Assembly (NCBI GenBank): GCA_947455805.1
Contig: CANGSN010000269.1
Span: forward strand, 1 to 5,040
Source: Planctomycetota bacterium
GTDB lineage: Bacteria > Planctomycetota > UBA1135 > UBA2386
DNA length: 5,040 nt
Direction: 5' to 3'
In this document: one piece after another, positions 1 to 5,040 of the stretch
Numbering within the stretch: the stretch's first letter is position 1
Layout: every line of letters starts with the position of its first letter
Program-made: the position numbers and the translations under genes
The notes under the pieces: model-generated
Database searches by the model: none
What the model saw: only the letters and a program-made list of their open reading frames with translations
Told to the model about the DNA's origin: nothing

Positions 1-36
1 CGCCAGCATCGGCCTGATGTGCTCGGGCAAGGGCAT
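1..36 (-). CDS. ligD: Start of a probable ATP-dependent DNA ligase (LigD type), 5' fragment only
   Basis: Only the first 12 codons are in the window; the gene continues past the left edge. The ATG at 36-34 reads MPLPEHIRPMLA with no stop. The 'I-x-PMLA' string is typical of the beginning of the ligase domain of LigD and related ATP-dependent DNA ligases, where it lies shortly before the adenylated-lysine motif (not visible here). The second support is position: it begins 15 bases after the stop of a ku gene on the same strand, and ku-ligD is a very common bacterial pairing. A LigD ligase seals double-strand breaks held by Ku and may also carry polymerase and phosphoesterase domains. An N-terminus that starts directly at PMLA suggests either a ligase-first LigD or a stand-alone ligase (LigB/LigC-like); the fragment cannot decide. 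No Shine-Dalgarno is visible before the ATG, so translation may be coupled to ku. The identification rests on 12 residues plus context. Confidence 0.6.
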   Translation of the reverse strand, partial: MPLPEHIRPMLA

Positions 37-51
37 GCGATCGAGCCAGGC

Positions 52-978
52 TCAGCCTTCGACCTTGCGCGAGCCCTTCTTCCGGCCGGTGCTCGGCGCC
101 AGCTTCTTGTCGGCCGGTTCGTCGGCGGCGCCTGCGACGGGCTCGCCGGCCACCGATGCCGGACTCGCGACCGGTGCGCCGGCGAGCCGCGCCTGCGCCT
201 CGGCGACGCTCTTCTTCAGCGCGTCCATCAGGTTCAGGATCTTCGGCTCCTCCTGGTCCTTCACCTGCACCACCTCGCGGCCGTCGACCTTCAGTGCGAT
301 CAGCTTCTTCAGCCTGGTCACGTACTGGTCCGAGTAGCCGTCGAGGTCGAACGTCGCCAGCTTCGACGCGGCGATCAGCGTGTTGGTCAGCGCGACCTCT
401 TCCGGCTTGAACGACAGCTCCTCGACCTCACTCTCGAACTCCTCCGCCTTGCGCACCCGCTGCGGGTAGTGCAGGCCCGTCATCACCAGCATGCGACCGA
501 GCGGCCGCAACAACACCAGCTGCTCGCGGCCGGCCATCACCACCTGCGCGATCGCGCAGACGCCGTTCTGCTTCATGCCGGCACACAGCAGCGCGTAGGG
601 CCGCGCTCCGGCGACGCCGTCGGGCAGCAGGTAGTGCGTCTTGCCGGCGAAGTAGCGGCTGTCGACGGCGTCGGCCGGAATGAACCCGTCGATGCTGACC
701 GCGCGGTCGGTCTTGGTGCGCAGCTTGTCGAGCTCGTCGGGATCGACGACGACGTATTGGTCCTTCTGGTGCTCGAAGCCGCTGACGATCGCTTCGCTCT
801 TCAGCTCGCCGTGCTCGGGGCAGACCTTCTGGTACTTGACCCGCGAGTTGCAGCCCTTGTGCAGCTGGTTCAGGTGCACTTCCCCGGCGCTGTCGTTGGC
901 GGTGAACGCCTTGACCGGCACGGAGATCAGGCTGAGCTTCAGGAACCCTTTCCAGGACGTGCGCGAGGGGGCGGCCAT
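52..978 (-). CDS. ku: Ku DNA end-binding protein (bacterial non-homologous end joining)
   Basis: A 308-residue bacterial Ku, slightly long for a family usually near 270-300. Bacterial Ku forms a homodimeric ring that threads onto double-strand break ends and recruits the ligase LigD. Visible signatures: the N-terminal strand WKGFLKLSLISVPVKAF (9-25), matching the family pattern WKG-x-I-x-FGL-x-VPVK; the bridge region with H40, C43, C53 and H56; the EAIVSGFEH segment (62-70); and the core LLRPLGRMLVMTGLHYP (156-172). The Ku core ends near residue 266. It is followed by an Ala/Pro/Val/Glu-rich linker (267-289) and a basic tail (290-308, KK, RKK, RK), as in other bacterial Ku proteins whose basic C-termini contact DNA. 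I chose the ATG at 978 because the family signature begins eight residues later. The frame stays open upstream to 1383, but that stretch is arginine/serine-rich and overlaps the neighbouring gene. No Shine-Dalgarno precedes the start. The stop is TGA, and the ligase start follows in the same frame. Confidence 0.95.
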   Translation of the reverse strand: MAAPSRTSWKGFLKLSLISVPVKAFTANDSAGEVHLNQLHKGCNSRVKYQKVCPEHGELKSEAIVSGFEHQKDQYVVVDPDELDKLRTKTDRAVSIDGFIPADAVDSRYFAGKTHYLLPDGVAGARPYALLCAGMKQNGVCAIAQVVMAGREQLVLLRPLGRMLVMTGLHYPQRVRKAEEFESEVEELSFKPEEVALTNTLIAASKLATFDLDGYSDQYVTRLKKLIALKVDGREVVQVKDQEEPKILNLMDALKKSVAEAQARLAGAPVASPASVAGEPVAGAADEPADKKLAPSTGRKKGSRKVEG

Positions 979-1004
979 GCGAGGAGGTGGTGCGGCGGTG
1001 CGGC

Positions 1005-1013
1005 AGGATACCA
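1005..1013 (-). promoter_or_regulatory. Weak candidate extended -10 promoter for ku
   Basis: Read on the minus strand this is TGG-TATCCT: an extended -10 TGn element followed by a hexamer matching 4 of 6 bases of TATAAT. It ends 26 bases before the ku ATG, which would give a leader of about 20 bases. No convincing -35 hexamer is found 16-18 bases upstream. It is the most promoter-like stretch in the 130-base gap before ku. In GC-rich DNA such a match can occur by chance, and sigma-factor preferences of the host are unknown. Confidence 0.2.
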
Positions 1014-1055
1014 GACGCACTGCACCACGGTGGCCGCGCACCGCTCGGGACCGTG

Positions 1056-1083
1056 CCCGCGTCGCCGAAGGTGGCGACCCGGG
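1056..1083 (-). terminator. Possible terminator-like hairpin after the secreted-protein gene
   Basis: An inverted repeat pairs 1061-1066 (gtcgcc) with 1073-1078 (ggcgac) around a 6-base loop. It continues past one C-C mismatch with four more pairs (1056-1059 with 1080-1083), giving 10 base pairs in all. It begins 25 bases beyond the stop of the gene at 1109-2587 and precedes the ku start. No T-run follows on the minus strand, so it is not a classical intrinsic terminator. It could slow polymerase or protect the upstream mRNA end, or be chance pairing in GC-rich sequence. Confidence 0.3.
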
Positions 1084-1093
1084 GTTCGCGTCC

Positions 1094-1107
1094 CGATCGA
1101 ACGATCG
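1094..1107. repeat. Duplicated palindrome cgatcg-aa-cgatcg
   Basis: Two copies of the self-complementary hexamer cgatcg are separated by two bases, ending just before the stop codon of the secreted-protein gene (1111-1109, read on the minus strand). The arrangement is both a direct and an inverted repeat. It could form a short stem in the transcript just upstream of the larger hairpin at 1056-1083. No function can be assigned; the hexamer is plausible by chance at this base composition. Confidence 0.4.
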
Positions 1108-1108
1108 A

Positions 1109-2587
1109 TCAGACGTCGCCGAGCAGGCCGTCGATGCCGTTCGCGGTGATCGCGCCGAACGCGTTGACGCCGGGCTGCAACACCGCCGACGTGGTGAACA
1201 CGTGCAGGCCGACGAGCGTCGGCAGCGACGGGATCGGCAGCGAATACGTGTGCGCGCCGGTGTTGGTCCAGCCGAGCAGCACGTCGAGGGTCGAACGGAG
1301 GCCACAACCCGGCATGCCGATCGCCGACAGGTCGAGCACGCCCGGATCGGCGAAGCCGAAGACGTCGACGCCGAGCGGCGCAAACGTCGCCGTCGGCAGG
1401 TTGGCGACGGTCAGGTTCCAGGACGTGCCGAGCACCGGTCGCGTCGTCGCCATGACGCCGAGCGGCAGTTGGTCGACCCCGGTCTCGATCGCACCGAGGA
1501 TGGCGGCGGAGAGGTCGATGCTGCCAGGATCGGGGCTCGGGCCACCGGGTGAGTAGCCGACGAGATACGGGTTCCCGGTCGTCGACATCGACTGGTAGAC
1601 GAGGCTGACGAAGCCGCTGGCGAGGTCGAACTGCATCTGGAACGTACTGTCGTCGAGCGGCGACGAGCCACCGAAGTTGCGCACGCCGTCCCAGGTGACG
1701 ATGGCGGTGGAACCAACCTCCTCGAACTTCACCTGACCGCTGGCCGAAGGGTTCATGTCGTGCCACGTCCACCAGCCGGTCTGCGGCGCGTTCAGGAACG
1801 ACGCCACGTTCGGGTTGAAGGCCTGGCCGTTGCCGGTGGCGACCGACACGAAGCCGTTCGAGCACACCACCAGCGACGAGGTCGTGCCACCGACGTAGGG
1901 GAACGGCAGCGACAACGGCACGGTCACCTGGCTGTCGTCGGTGAGCTGCAGGGCCGTGGCCCCCGCCGACGGCGGCACGTAGGTCGCGATGTTGCCGAGG
2001 GCCAGGTAGCCGACGCCGTTCGGGATCATCGTGATCGACGATCCGCCCAGGTCGAAGGTGCCGGTCGGGAACAGCTGGTAGAACGACGCGAACGAGCGGT
2101 AGCAGCCGGTGCCGAGGGTGGTGTTGGTCGCGGCGACGCCACTGGCGGTCGGGCCGTTGACGTTCAGCGTGAACGAACCGGTCTGCCCGGCGAAGCCGCC
2201 GACGCGCACGTAGTAGGGGCCGGCACTCGGCAGCGCGACCGCCAACGACGACGCCGTGCCACAGCCGTCGTCGTTGCAGCCGAGGGAGACGAGCGCGCCG
2301 CAACCGGCGGCGCCGTTCAGTACCTGCAGCACCGTGTCGAAGCCGGCGCCGCAGACGTTCACCTGCAGCGTGCCGGGCCCGGCGGCCAGGAACAGGTACC
2401 AGCGATCGTTGCCCGCGGCCCCACACGACCACGCGGGCGTCGACGTGGTCGCCCCGACGGTGGAGAACGGACCGTTCGCCCCTTGCACGAGCAGGACCGC
2501 TCCGGAGCAGTCGTCGTTCTGGGCGGTGGCGGCGACGAGGAACGCCGCCGCGGCGAGCGCGGACGGCAGCAGGCGAGCATGCTGCAT
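1109..2587 (-). CDS. Exported modular beta-rich protein, planctomycete type, function unknown
   Basis: A 492-residue predicted secreted protein. Residues 1-22 form a Sec signal peptide: R5, a hydrophobic Ala/Leu core, then A-T-A before Q23 as a likely signal peptidase I site. Residues 23-145 resemble the pre-peptidase C-terminal (PPC)-like beta-sandwich modules of secreted proteins, with NDDC at the start, RWYLFLAAGPG near 62-72, FDTVLQVLNG at 83-92, GCNDD at 103-107 and YYVRVGGFAGQTGSF at 125-139. It contains six cysteines (27, 55, 79, 96, 104, 109) that could pair once exported. Residues about 190-365 form a second unit (LSLPFPYVGG, VCSNGFVSV, IVTWDGVRNFGG, FVSLVYQSM) similar in pattern to nidogen-like or jelly-roll extracellular domains. 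Residues about 385-492 form a third beta-rich unit containing MPGCGLRSTLDVLLG, a C-terminal module seen in planctomycete secreted proteins. I see no catalytic motif, C-terminal membrane anchor, LPXTG or PEP-CTERM signal. The ATG start is supported by the signal peptide and by GAGG upstream. Export is well supported; role and binding partner are unknown. Confidence 0.85.
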   Translation of the reverse strand: MQHARLLPSALAAAAFLVAATAQNDDCSGAVLLVQGANGPFSTVGATTSTPAWSCGAAGNDRWYLFLAAGPGTLQVNVCGAGFDTVLQVLNGAAGCGALVSLGCNDDGCGTASSLAVALPSAGPYYVRVGGFAGQTGSFTLNVNGPTASGVAATNTTLGTGCYRSFASFYQLFPTGTFDLGGSSITMIPNGVGYLALGNIATYVPPSAGATALQLTDDSQVTVPLSLPFPYVGGTTSSLVVCSNGFVSVATGNGQAFNPNVASFLNAPQTGWWTWHDMNPSASGQVKFEEVGSTAIVTWDGVRNFGGSSPLDDSTFQMQFDLASGFVSLVYQSMSTTGNPYLVGYSPGGPSPDPGSIDLSAAILGAIETGVDQLPLGVMATTRPVLGTSWNLTVANLPTATFAPLGVDVFGFADPGVLDLSAIGMPGCGLRSTLDVLLGWTNTGAHTYSLPIPSLPTLVGLHVFTTSAVLQPGVNAFGAITANGIDGLLGDV

Positions 2588-2592
2588 GGGAA

Positions 2593-2596
2593 CCTC
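2593..2596 (-). promoter_or_regulatory. Shine-Dalgarno GAGG for the secreted-protein gene
   Basis: On the minus strand the sequence before the ATG at 2587 reads GTGAGGTTCCC. GAGG(T) is complementary to the 16S rRNA 3' end and lies five bases from the start codon, normal spacing. Together with the signal peptide it fixes this start. It is the only clear ribosome binding site in the window. Confidence 0.6.
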
Positions 2597-2658
2597 ACGA
2601 CGAAGGCGCGCTCAGTCTGCCACGCGGCTGCCCCGGCGACCACCCCGCAGGCCCGGCC

Positions 2659-3369
2659 CTACAGGGCGAGGAACCGGCTCGCCAGCGCCGGCCCGGCGCA
2701 GCTGTCCTCGTGTTTGAAGAACACGAACGCGGCCCCAGGCCGCGCCAGCACGCGGTCGCGCCACTGCCGCAGGTCGTCGTCGGCGTAGCGTGCGCGGCGC
2801 AGGCGCAGGTAGCTGCACTTCGACTTGTCGGCGAGCACTGGCGGCGGCAGTTCGTCGCGGTCGCTCGCCACCACCGCGGCGTCGCACTCGCGCAGCGCCG
2901 CCAGCGCGTCGTCGTCGTTCCAGCTGGCGTGCGCGAACTCGAACGCGACCTTCACGCCCGCGGGTTGCAGCAGAAGGAAGTCGCGCAGCACGGCGACGTC
3001 CTTCCGCACGAACTTCGGCACCTGGTAGAAGACGCAGCCGAGCGTGTCGCCGAGCGGGGCGATGGCGGTGAACAGCACCTGCAGCAGCTCGCCGCAGTCC
3101 TTCAGCTTCTGCGTCCACGTCAGCCGCTGGCTCGCCTTCACCGCGAAGCGGAACGACGCCGGCACCTGCGCGCGCCACTTCGCCGCCATCTTCGCGTTCG
3201 GCAGCCGGTAGAACGTGTTGTTCAGCTCCACCGCCGGCAGCCGCTCGGCGTAGAACGGCAGCATCGCCTCCTTCTTCAGGTCGTCGGGATAGAACGCCGG
3301 CCGCCACTCGTCGTAGCTGAAGCCGCTGGTGCCGACGAACAGGCGCGACGCTGCCGGGTTGGTGCTCAC
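2659..3369 (-). CDS. DUF72 (YecE-like) family protein
   Basis: A 236-residue protein of the DUF72 family, whose members have a TIM-barrel-like fold; their biochemical role is not established. Family marks in order: LFVGTSGFSYDEW (10-22), FYP (26-28), VELNNTFYRLP (47-57), FRFAVKAS (73-80), the acidic/aromatic EFAHASW (144-150, usual form EFRHxSW), YLRLRR (187-192), and FVFFKHEDSCAGPALA near the C-terminus (215-230). Length is at the short end of the usual range of about 230-300, with no sign of truncation. It appears cytoplasmic: no signal peptide or membrane segment. The start is GTG at 3369-3367, chosen because the conserved first strand begins nine residues later; no Shine-Dalgarno precedes it. 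The phosphorylase stop is 34 bases upstream on the same strand, so the two may be co-transcribed. The stop is TAG, and the next gene starts 71 bases downstream. Family assignment is firm; function is not. Confidence 0.9.
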   Translation of the reverse strand: MSTNPAASRLFVGTSGFSYDEWRPAFYPDDLKKEAMLPFYAERLPAVELNNTFYRLPNAKMAAKWRAQVPASFRFAVKASQRLTWTQKLKDCGELLQVLFTAIAPLGDTLGCVFYQVPKFVRKDVAVLRDFLLLQPAGVKVAFEFAHASWNDDDALAALRECDAAVVASDRDELPPPVLADKSKCSYLRLRRARYADDDLRQWRDRVLARPGAAFVFFKHEDSCAGPALASRFLAL

Positions 3370-3380
3370 CGCCGCAGGAT

Positions 3381-3398
3381 ACGGCCCGCGGCGGCCGT
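3381..3398 (-). other. Short hairpin between the phosphorylase and DUF72 genes
   Basis: acggcc at 3381-3386 pairs perfectly with ggccgt at 3393-3398 around a 6-base GC loop. It sits in the 34-base gap, five bases after the phosphorylase stop. There is no T-run on the minus strand, so full termination is unlikely; partial attenuation or mRNA-end protection is possible. Chance occurrence in GC-rich DNA is a real alternative. Confidence 0.3.
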
Positions 3399-3403
3399 CG
3401 CAC

Positions 3404-5040
3404 TCACGCCCACAGCACGAGACCGCGCACCTTGGCGTCGTGGCGTCCGTTGCCGGGCACGCGCACGCGCATGCCGTGCTGGTAGTGCCCGGCGAGCTCG
3501 ACGCGGTAGCCGCCGTCGAACGCGTGCACGGTGCCGGCCTTGGCGCCGCGGTGCACGAGCGGCACCACCAGCGTCTCGACCTCGCCGTCGCCGCGCGTCA
3601 CCACCAGCTCGACGAGCACGTCGCTCGGCAGCAGCGTGCCGAGGTCGACCTCGAGGTGCACGTCGAGGTGCTGACCGACCTTGAAGTCCTGCATCTCGAC
3701 CGTGGTCGCGGCGACGATCTTCAGCTTCTCGAAGCCGGATCGCACGCGCAGGAACTCCTTCGCCCGTTCGCGCGCCGGCGCCTTCTTCTCCGCCTGCAGC
3801 TGGAAGTAGTGGCCGGCCAGCGGCCGGTAGGCCTGGGCCAGGTAGTCGCTGACCATGCGGTCGGTGTTGAACAGCGTCGGCACCGTCTCCAGGCAGTGCT
3901 TCATCATCTCGCACCACGTCGCCGGCACGCCGCGGCCGTCGCGGGCGAAGAAGTTCGGCACGATCTCCTCCTCGAGCAGGCGGTAGAGCGCCGTGGCGTC
4001 GGCCTGATTCTGCAGTTCGTGGCTGCCGTAGACCTGGCTGCCGCCGATCGTCCAGCCGTTGCCGCCGTCGGCAGCCTCGGGCCACCAGCCGTCGGCGATC
4101 GACAGGTTCAGCACGCCGTTGGCGGCGGCCTTCATGCCGGACGTGCCGCTCGCCTCCTCCATCCGCGTCGGCGTGTTGACCCAGACGTCGACGCCCTGCA
4201 CCAGCGCGCGGGCGACGGCGATGTCGTAGTCCTCGACGAACACGACCTTGCCGAGGAAGTCCGGCGATCGCGCGATCTGCACGATCGACTTCAGGATGTC
4301 CTGGCCGAGCTTGTCGCGCGGGTGCGCCTTGCCGGAGACGACGATGCGCACCGGCCGTTCGGGGTTCGACAGGATGCGCAGCAGGCGCGCCGGATCGCTG
4401 AACAGCAGGTGCGCGCGCTTGTACGGAGCGAACCGTCGCGCGAATCCGAGGTAGAGCGCCTTGTCGTCGAGGCCGGCGAGCGTCGCACTCAGCACGACCG
4501 GGCTGTCGCCGCGGGCGTGGAACGCCTTCGTCAGCGAGTTGCGCACCGTCTCGAGCATCATGCCCTTGTTGGCCTGGCGCACCTTCCACAGGTCGGCCTC
4601 CGCCACGCGCGCCGCGTTGCCGAAGTCGGCCGGACGCACGGTGTCGTCGTCGCCGCGCAGCAGGCGCACGATGCCCGATTGCGTCCACGTCGCCAGGTGC
4701 ACGCCGTTGGTGACCGACGCCACCGGCACCTCGTTCTCGAGCAGTCCCGGCCAGAACGCGTGCAGCAGCTTCTGCGAGGCGAGGCCGTGCAGCTTGCTGA
4801 CGCCGTTGACGAAGCCGGCGAAGTTCATCGCCAGGTACGTCATGTTGAACTCGCTGGTGCCGCCGCTGGCCTGGCCGAGCGCGAAGAATCGGTCCCACGG
4901 CAGGCCGACCCATTCCTCGGCGTCGCCGAAGTAGCGCCGCACCAGGTCCTCGGCGAAGCGGTCGTGGCCGGCCGGCACCGGCGTGTGGGTCGTGAACAGA
5001 GTCGTCTGCGCGACGTATTCACGAGCCGCTTCGAACGTCA
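3404..5040 (-). CDS. glgP: Alpha-glucan (glycogen/starch) phosphorylase, C-terminal 544 residues
   Basis: This glycosyltransferase family 35 enzyme uses inorganic phosphate to release glucose-1-phosphate from the non-reducing ends of alpha-1,4-glucan in the cytoplasm. The 5' part lies beyond the right edge; the first full visible codon is at 5038-5036. Numbering from there: THTPVPAGHDRF (17-28), SEFNMTYLA (62-70), VTNGVHLATW (109-118), RFAPYKR (202-208), SGKAHPRD (235-242), and GTSGMK (298-303) with K303 as the pyridoxal-phosphate lysine (codon 4132-4130). R202 and K207 match the phosphate-contacting Arg and Lys of the RIHEYK motif in classical phosphorylases. GTSGMKAAANG and ADGWWPE fit the shorter bacterial/archaeal subfamily (TIGR02094-like, about 850 residues with a DUF3417 N-terminus) rather than the muscle/MalP type. 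A beta-rich C-terminal extension (about 430-544, VDLGTLLPSDVLVEL) is also seen in long members of that subfamily. No frameshift or key-residue loss is seen; the stop is TGA. The ATG/GTG inside the visible part is internal, not the start. Confidence 0.95.
   Translation of the reverse strand, partial: TFEAAREYVAQTTLFTTHTPVPAGHDRFAEDLVRRYFGDAEEWVGLPWDRFFALGQASGGTSEFNMTYLAMNFAGFVNGVSKLHGLASQKLLHAFWPGLLENEVPVASVTNGVHLATWTQSGIVRLLRGDDDTVRPADFGNAARVAEADLWKVRQANKGMMLETVRNSLTKAFHARGDSPVVLSATLAGLDDKALYLGFARRFAPYKRAHLLFSDPARLLRILSNPERPVRIVVSGKAHPRDKLGQDILKSIVQIARSPDFLGKVVFVEDYDIAVARALVQGVDVWVNTPTRMEEASGTSGMKAAANGVLNLSIADGWWPEAADGGNGWTIGGSQVYGSHELQNQADATALYRLLEEEIVPNFFARDGRGVPATWCEMMKHCLETVPTLFNTDRMVSDYLAQAYRPLAGHYFQLQAEKKAPARERAKEFLRVRSGFEKLKIVAATTVEMQDFKVGQHLDVHLEVDLGTLLPSDVLVELVVTRGDGEVETLVVPLVHRGAKAGTVHAFDGGYRVELAGHYQHGMRVRVPGNGRHDAKVRGLVLWA

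Noticed and set aside
982..987. AGGAGG on the plus strand next to the ku start
   Set aside because: It is a perfect Shine-Dalgarno on the wrong strand; the plus-strand frames behind it show no credible protein, so it is taken as chance.
19..1149. Plus-strand ORF of 376 codons opposite ku
   Set aside because: Leu/Arg/Gln-rich antisense shadow with no recognisable domain; typical of the complement of GC-rich coding sequence.
979..1383. In-frame upstream extension of ku
   Set aside because: The stretch is arginine/serine/cysteine-rich, unlike any Ku, overlaps the 3' part of the secreted-protein gene in another frame, and the family signature starts just after the ATG at 978.
939..2432. Long minus-strand ORF of 497 codons overlapping the secreted-protein gene
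   Set aside because: Arg/Gly-rich composition with no domain pattern; it is a frame shadow of the gene at 1109-2587, which has a signal peptide and family modules.
2710..3684. Plus-strand ORF of 324 codons opposite DUF72 and the phosphorylase end
   Set aside because: Spans two real genes on the other strand and an intergenic gap, with arginine-rich low-complexity composition.
3366..4913. Long minus-strand ORF of 515 codons overlapping the phosphorylase
   Set aside because: Arginine-rich shadow of the phosphorylase frame, which carries all catalytic motifs.
3404..4978. Treating the GTG at 4978 as the phosphorylase start
   Set aside because: The frame continues upstream with TLFTTHTP, the conserved lead-in to the motif, so the gene is 5'-truncated by the window edge.
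1..5040. CRISPR array, tRNA/rRNA gene, insertion sequence or prophage signs
   Set aside because: No regularly spaced repeats, no cloverleaf or rRNA-like segments, and no transposase or integrase motifs were found on either strand.

Overview
The window is high-GC bacterial DNA, roughly two-thirds G+C by eye. Every gene I can support lies on the minus strand, so transcription runs from position 5040 towards position 1. The best guess at the host is a planctomycete or a close relative. This rests mainly on the secreted protein at 1109-2587, whose N-terminal module (NDDCSGA..., NGPFSTVGATTS, RVGGFAGQTGSF) and C-terminal module resemble those of large secreted-protein families in that phylum. The weak or absent Shine-Dalgarno sequences fit but do not prove it. 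No rRNA, tRNA or other taxonomic marker is present.

Layout in the direction of transcription: (1) 5040-3404, the C-terminal 544 residues of an alpha-glucan (glycogen/starch) phosphorylase, with its N-terminus beyond the right edge; (2) a 34-base gap containing a small hairpin; (3) 3369-2659, a DUF72 (YecE-like) protein with a GTG start; (4) a 71-base gap; (5) 2587-1109, a 492-residue exported modular protein of unknown function, the only gene here with a recognisable Shine-Dalgarno; (6) a 130-base gap with inverted repeats just after the stop, then a weak candidate promoter; (7) 978-52, a bacterial Ku protein; (8) a 15-base gap; (9) 36-1, the first 12 codons of what looks like an ATP-dependent DNA ligase (LigD type), running off the left edge. 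No stretch over 300 bases lacks a gene.

The functional core is the ku-ligase pair, the minimal bacterial non-homologous end-joining system: Ku binds broken DNA ends and recruits the ligase, which in LigD proteins often also carries polymerase and end-processing domains. The phosphorylase is a housekeeping enzyme that releases glucose-1-phosphate from storage glucan. DUF72 and the secreted protein have no functional tie to either that I can show from sequence. The long alternative-frame ORFs on both strands are what GC-rich codon usage produces, and I found no mobile element, CRISPR array or RNA gene. I see no convincing evidence of an undescribed system; the least understood item is the secreted protein.
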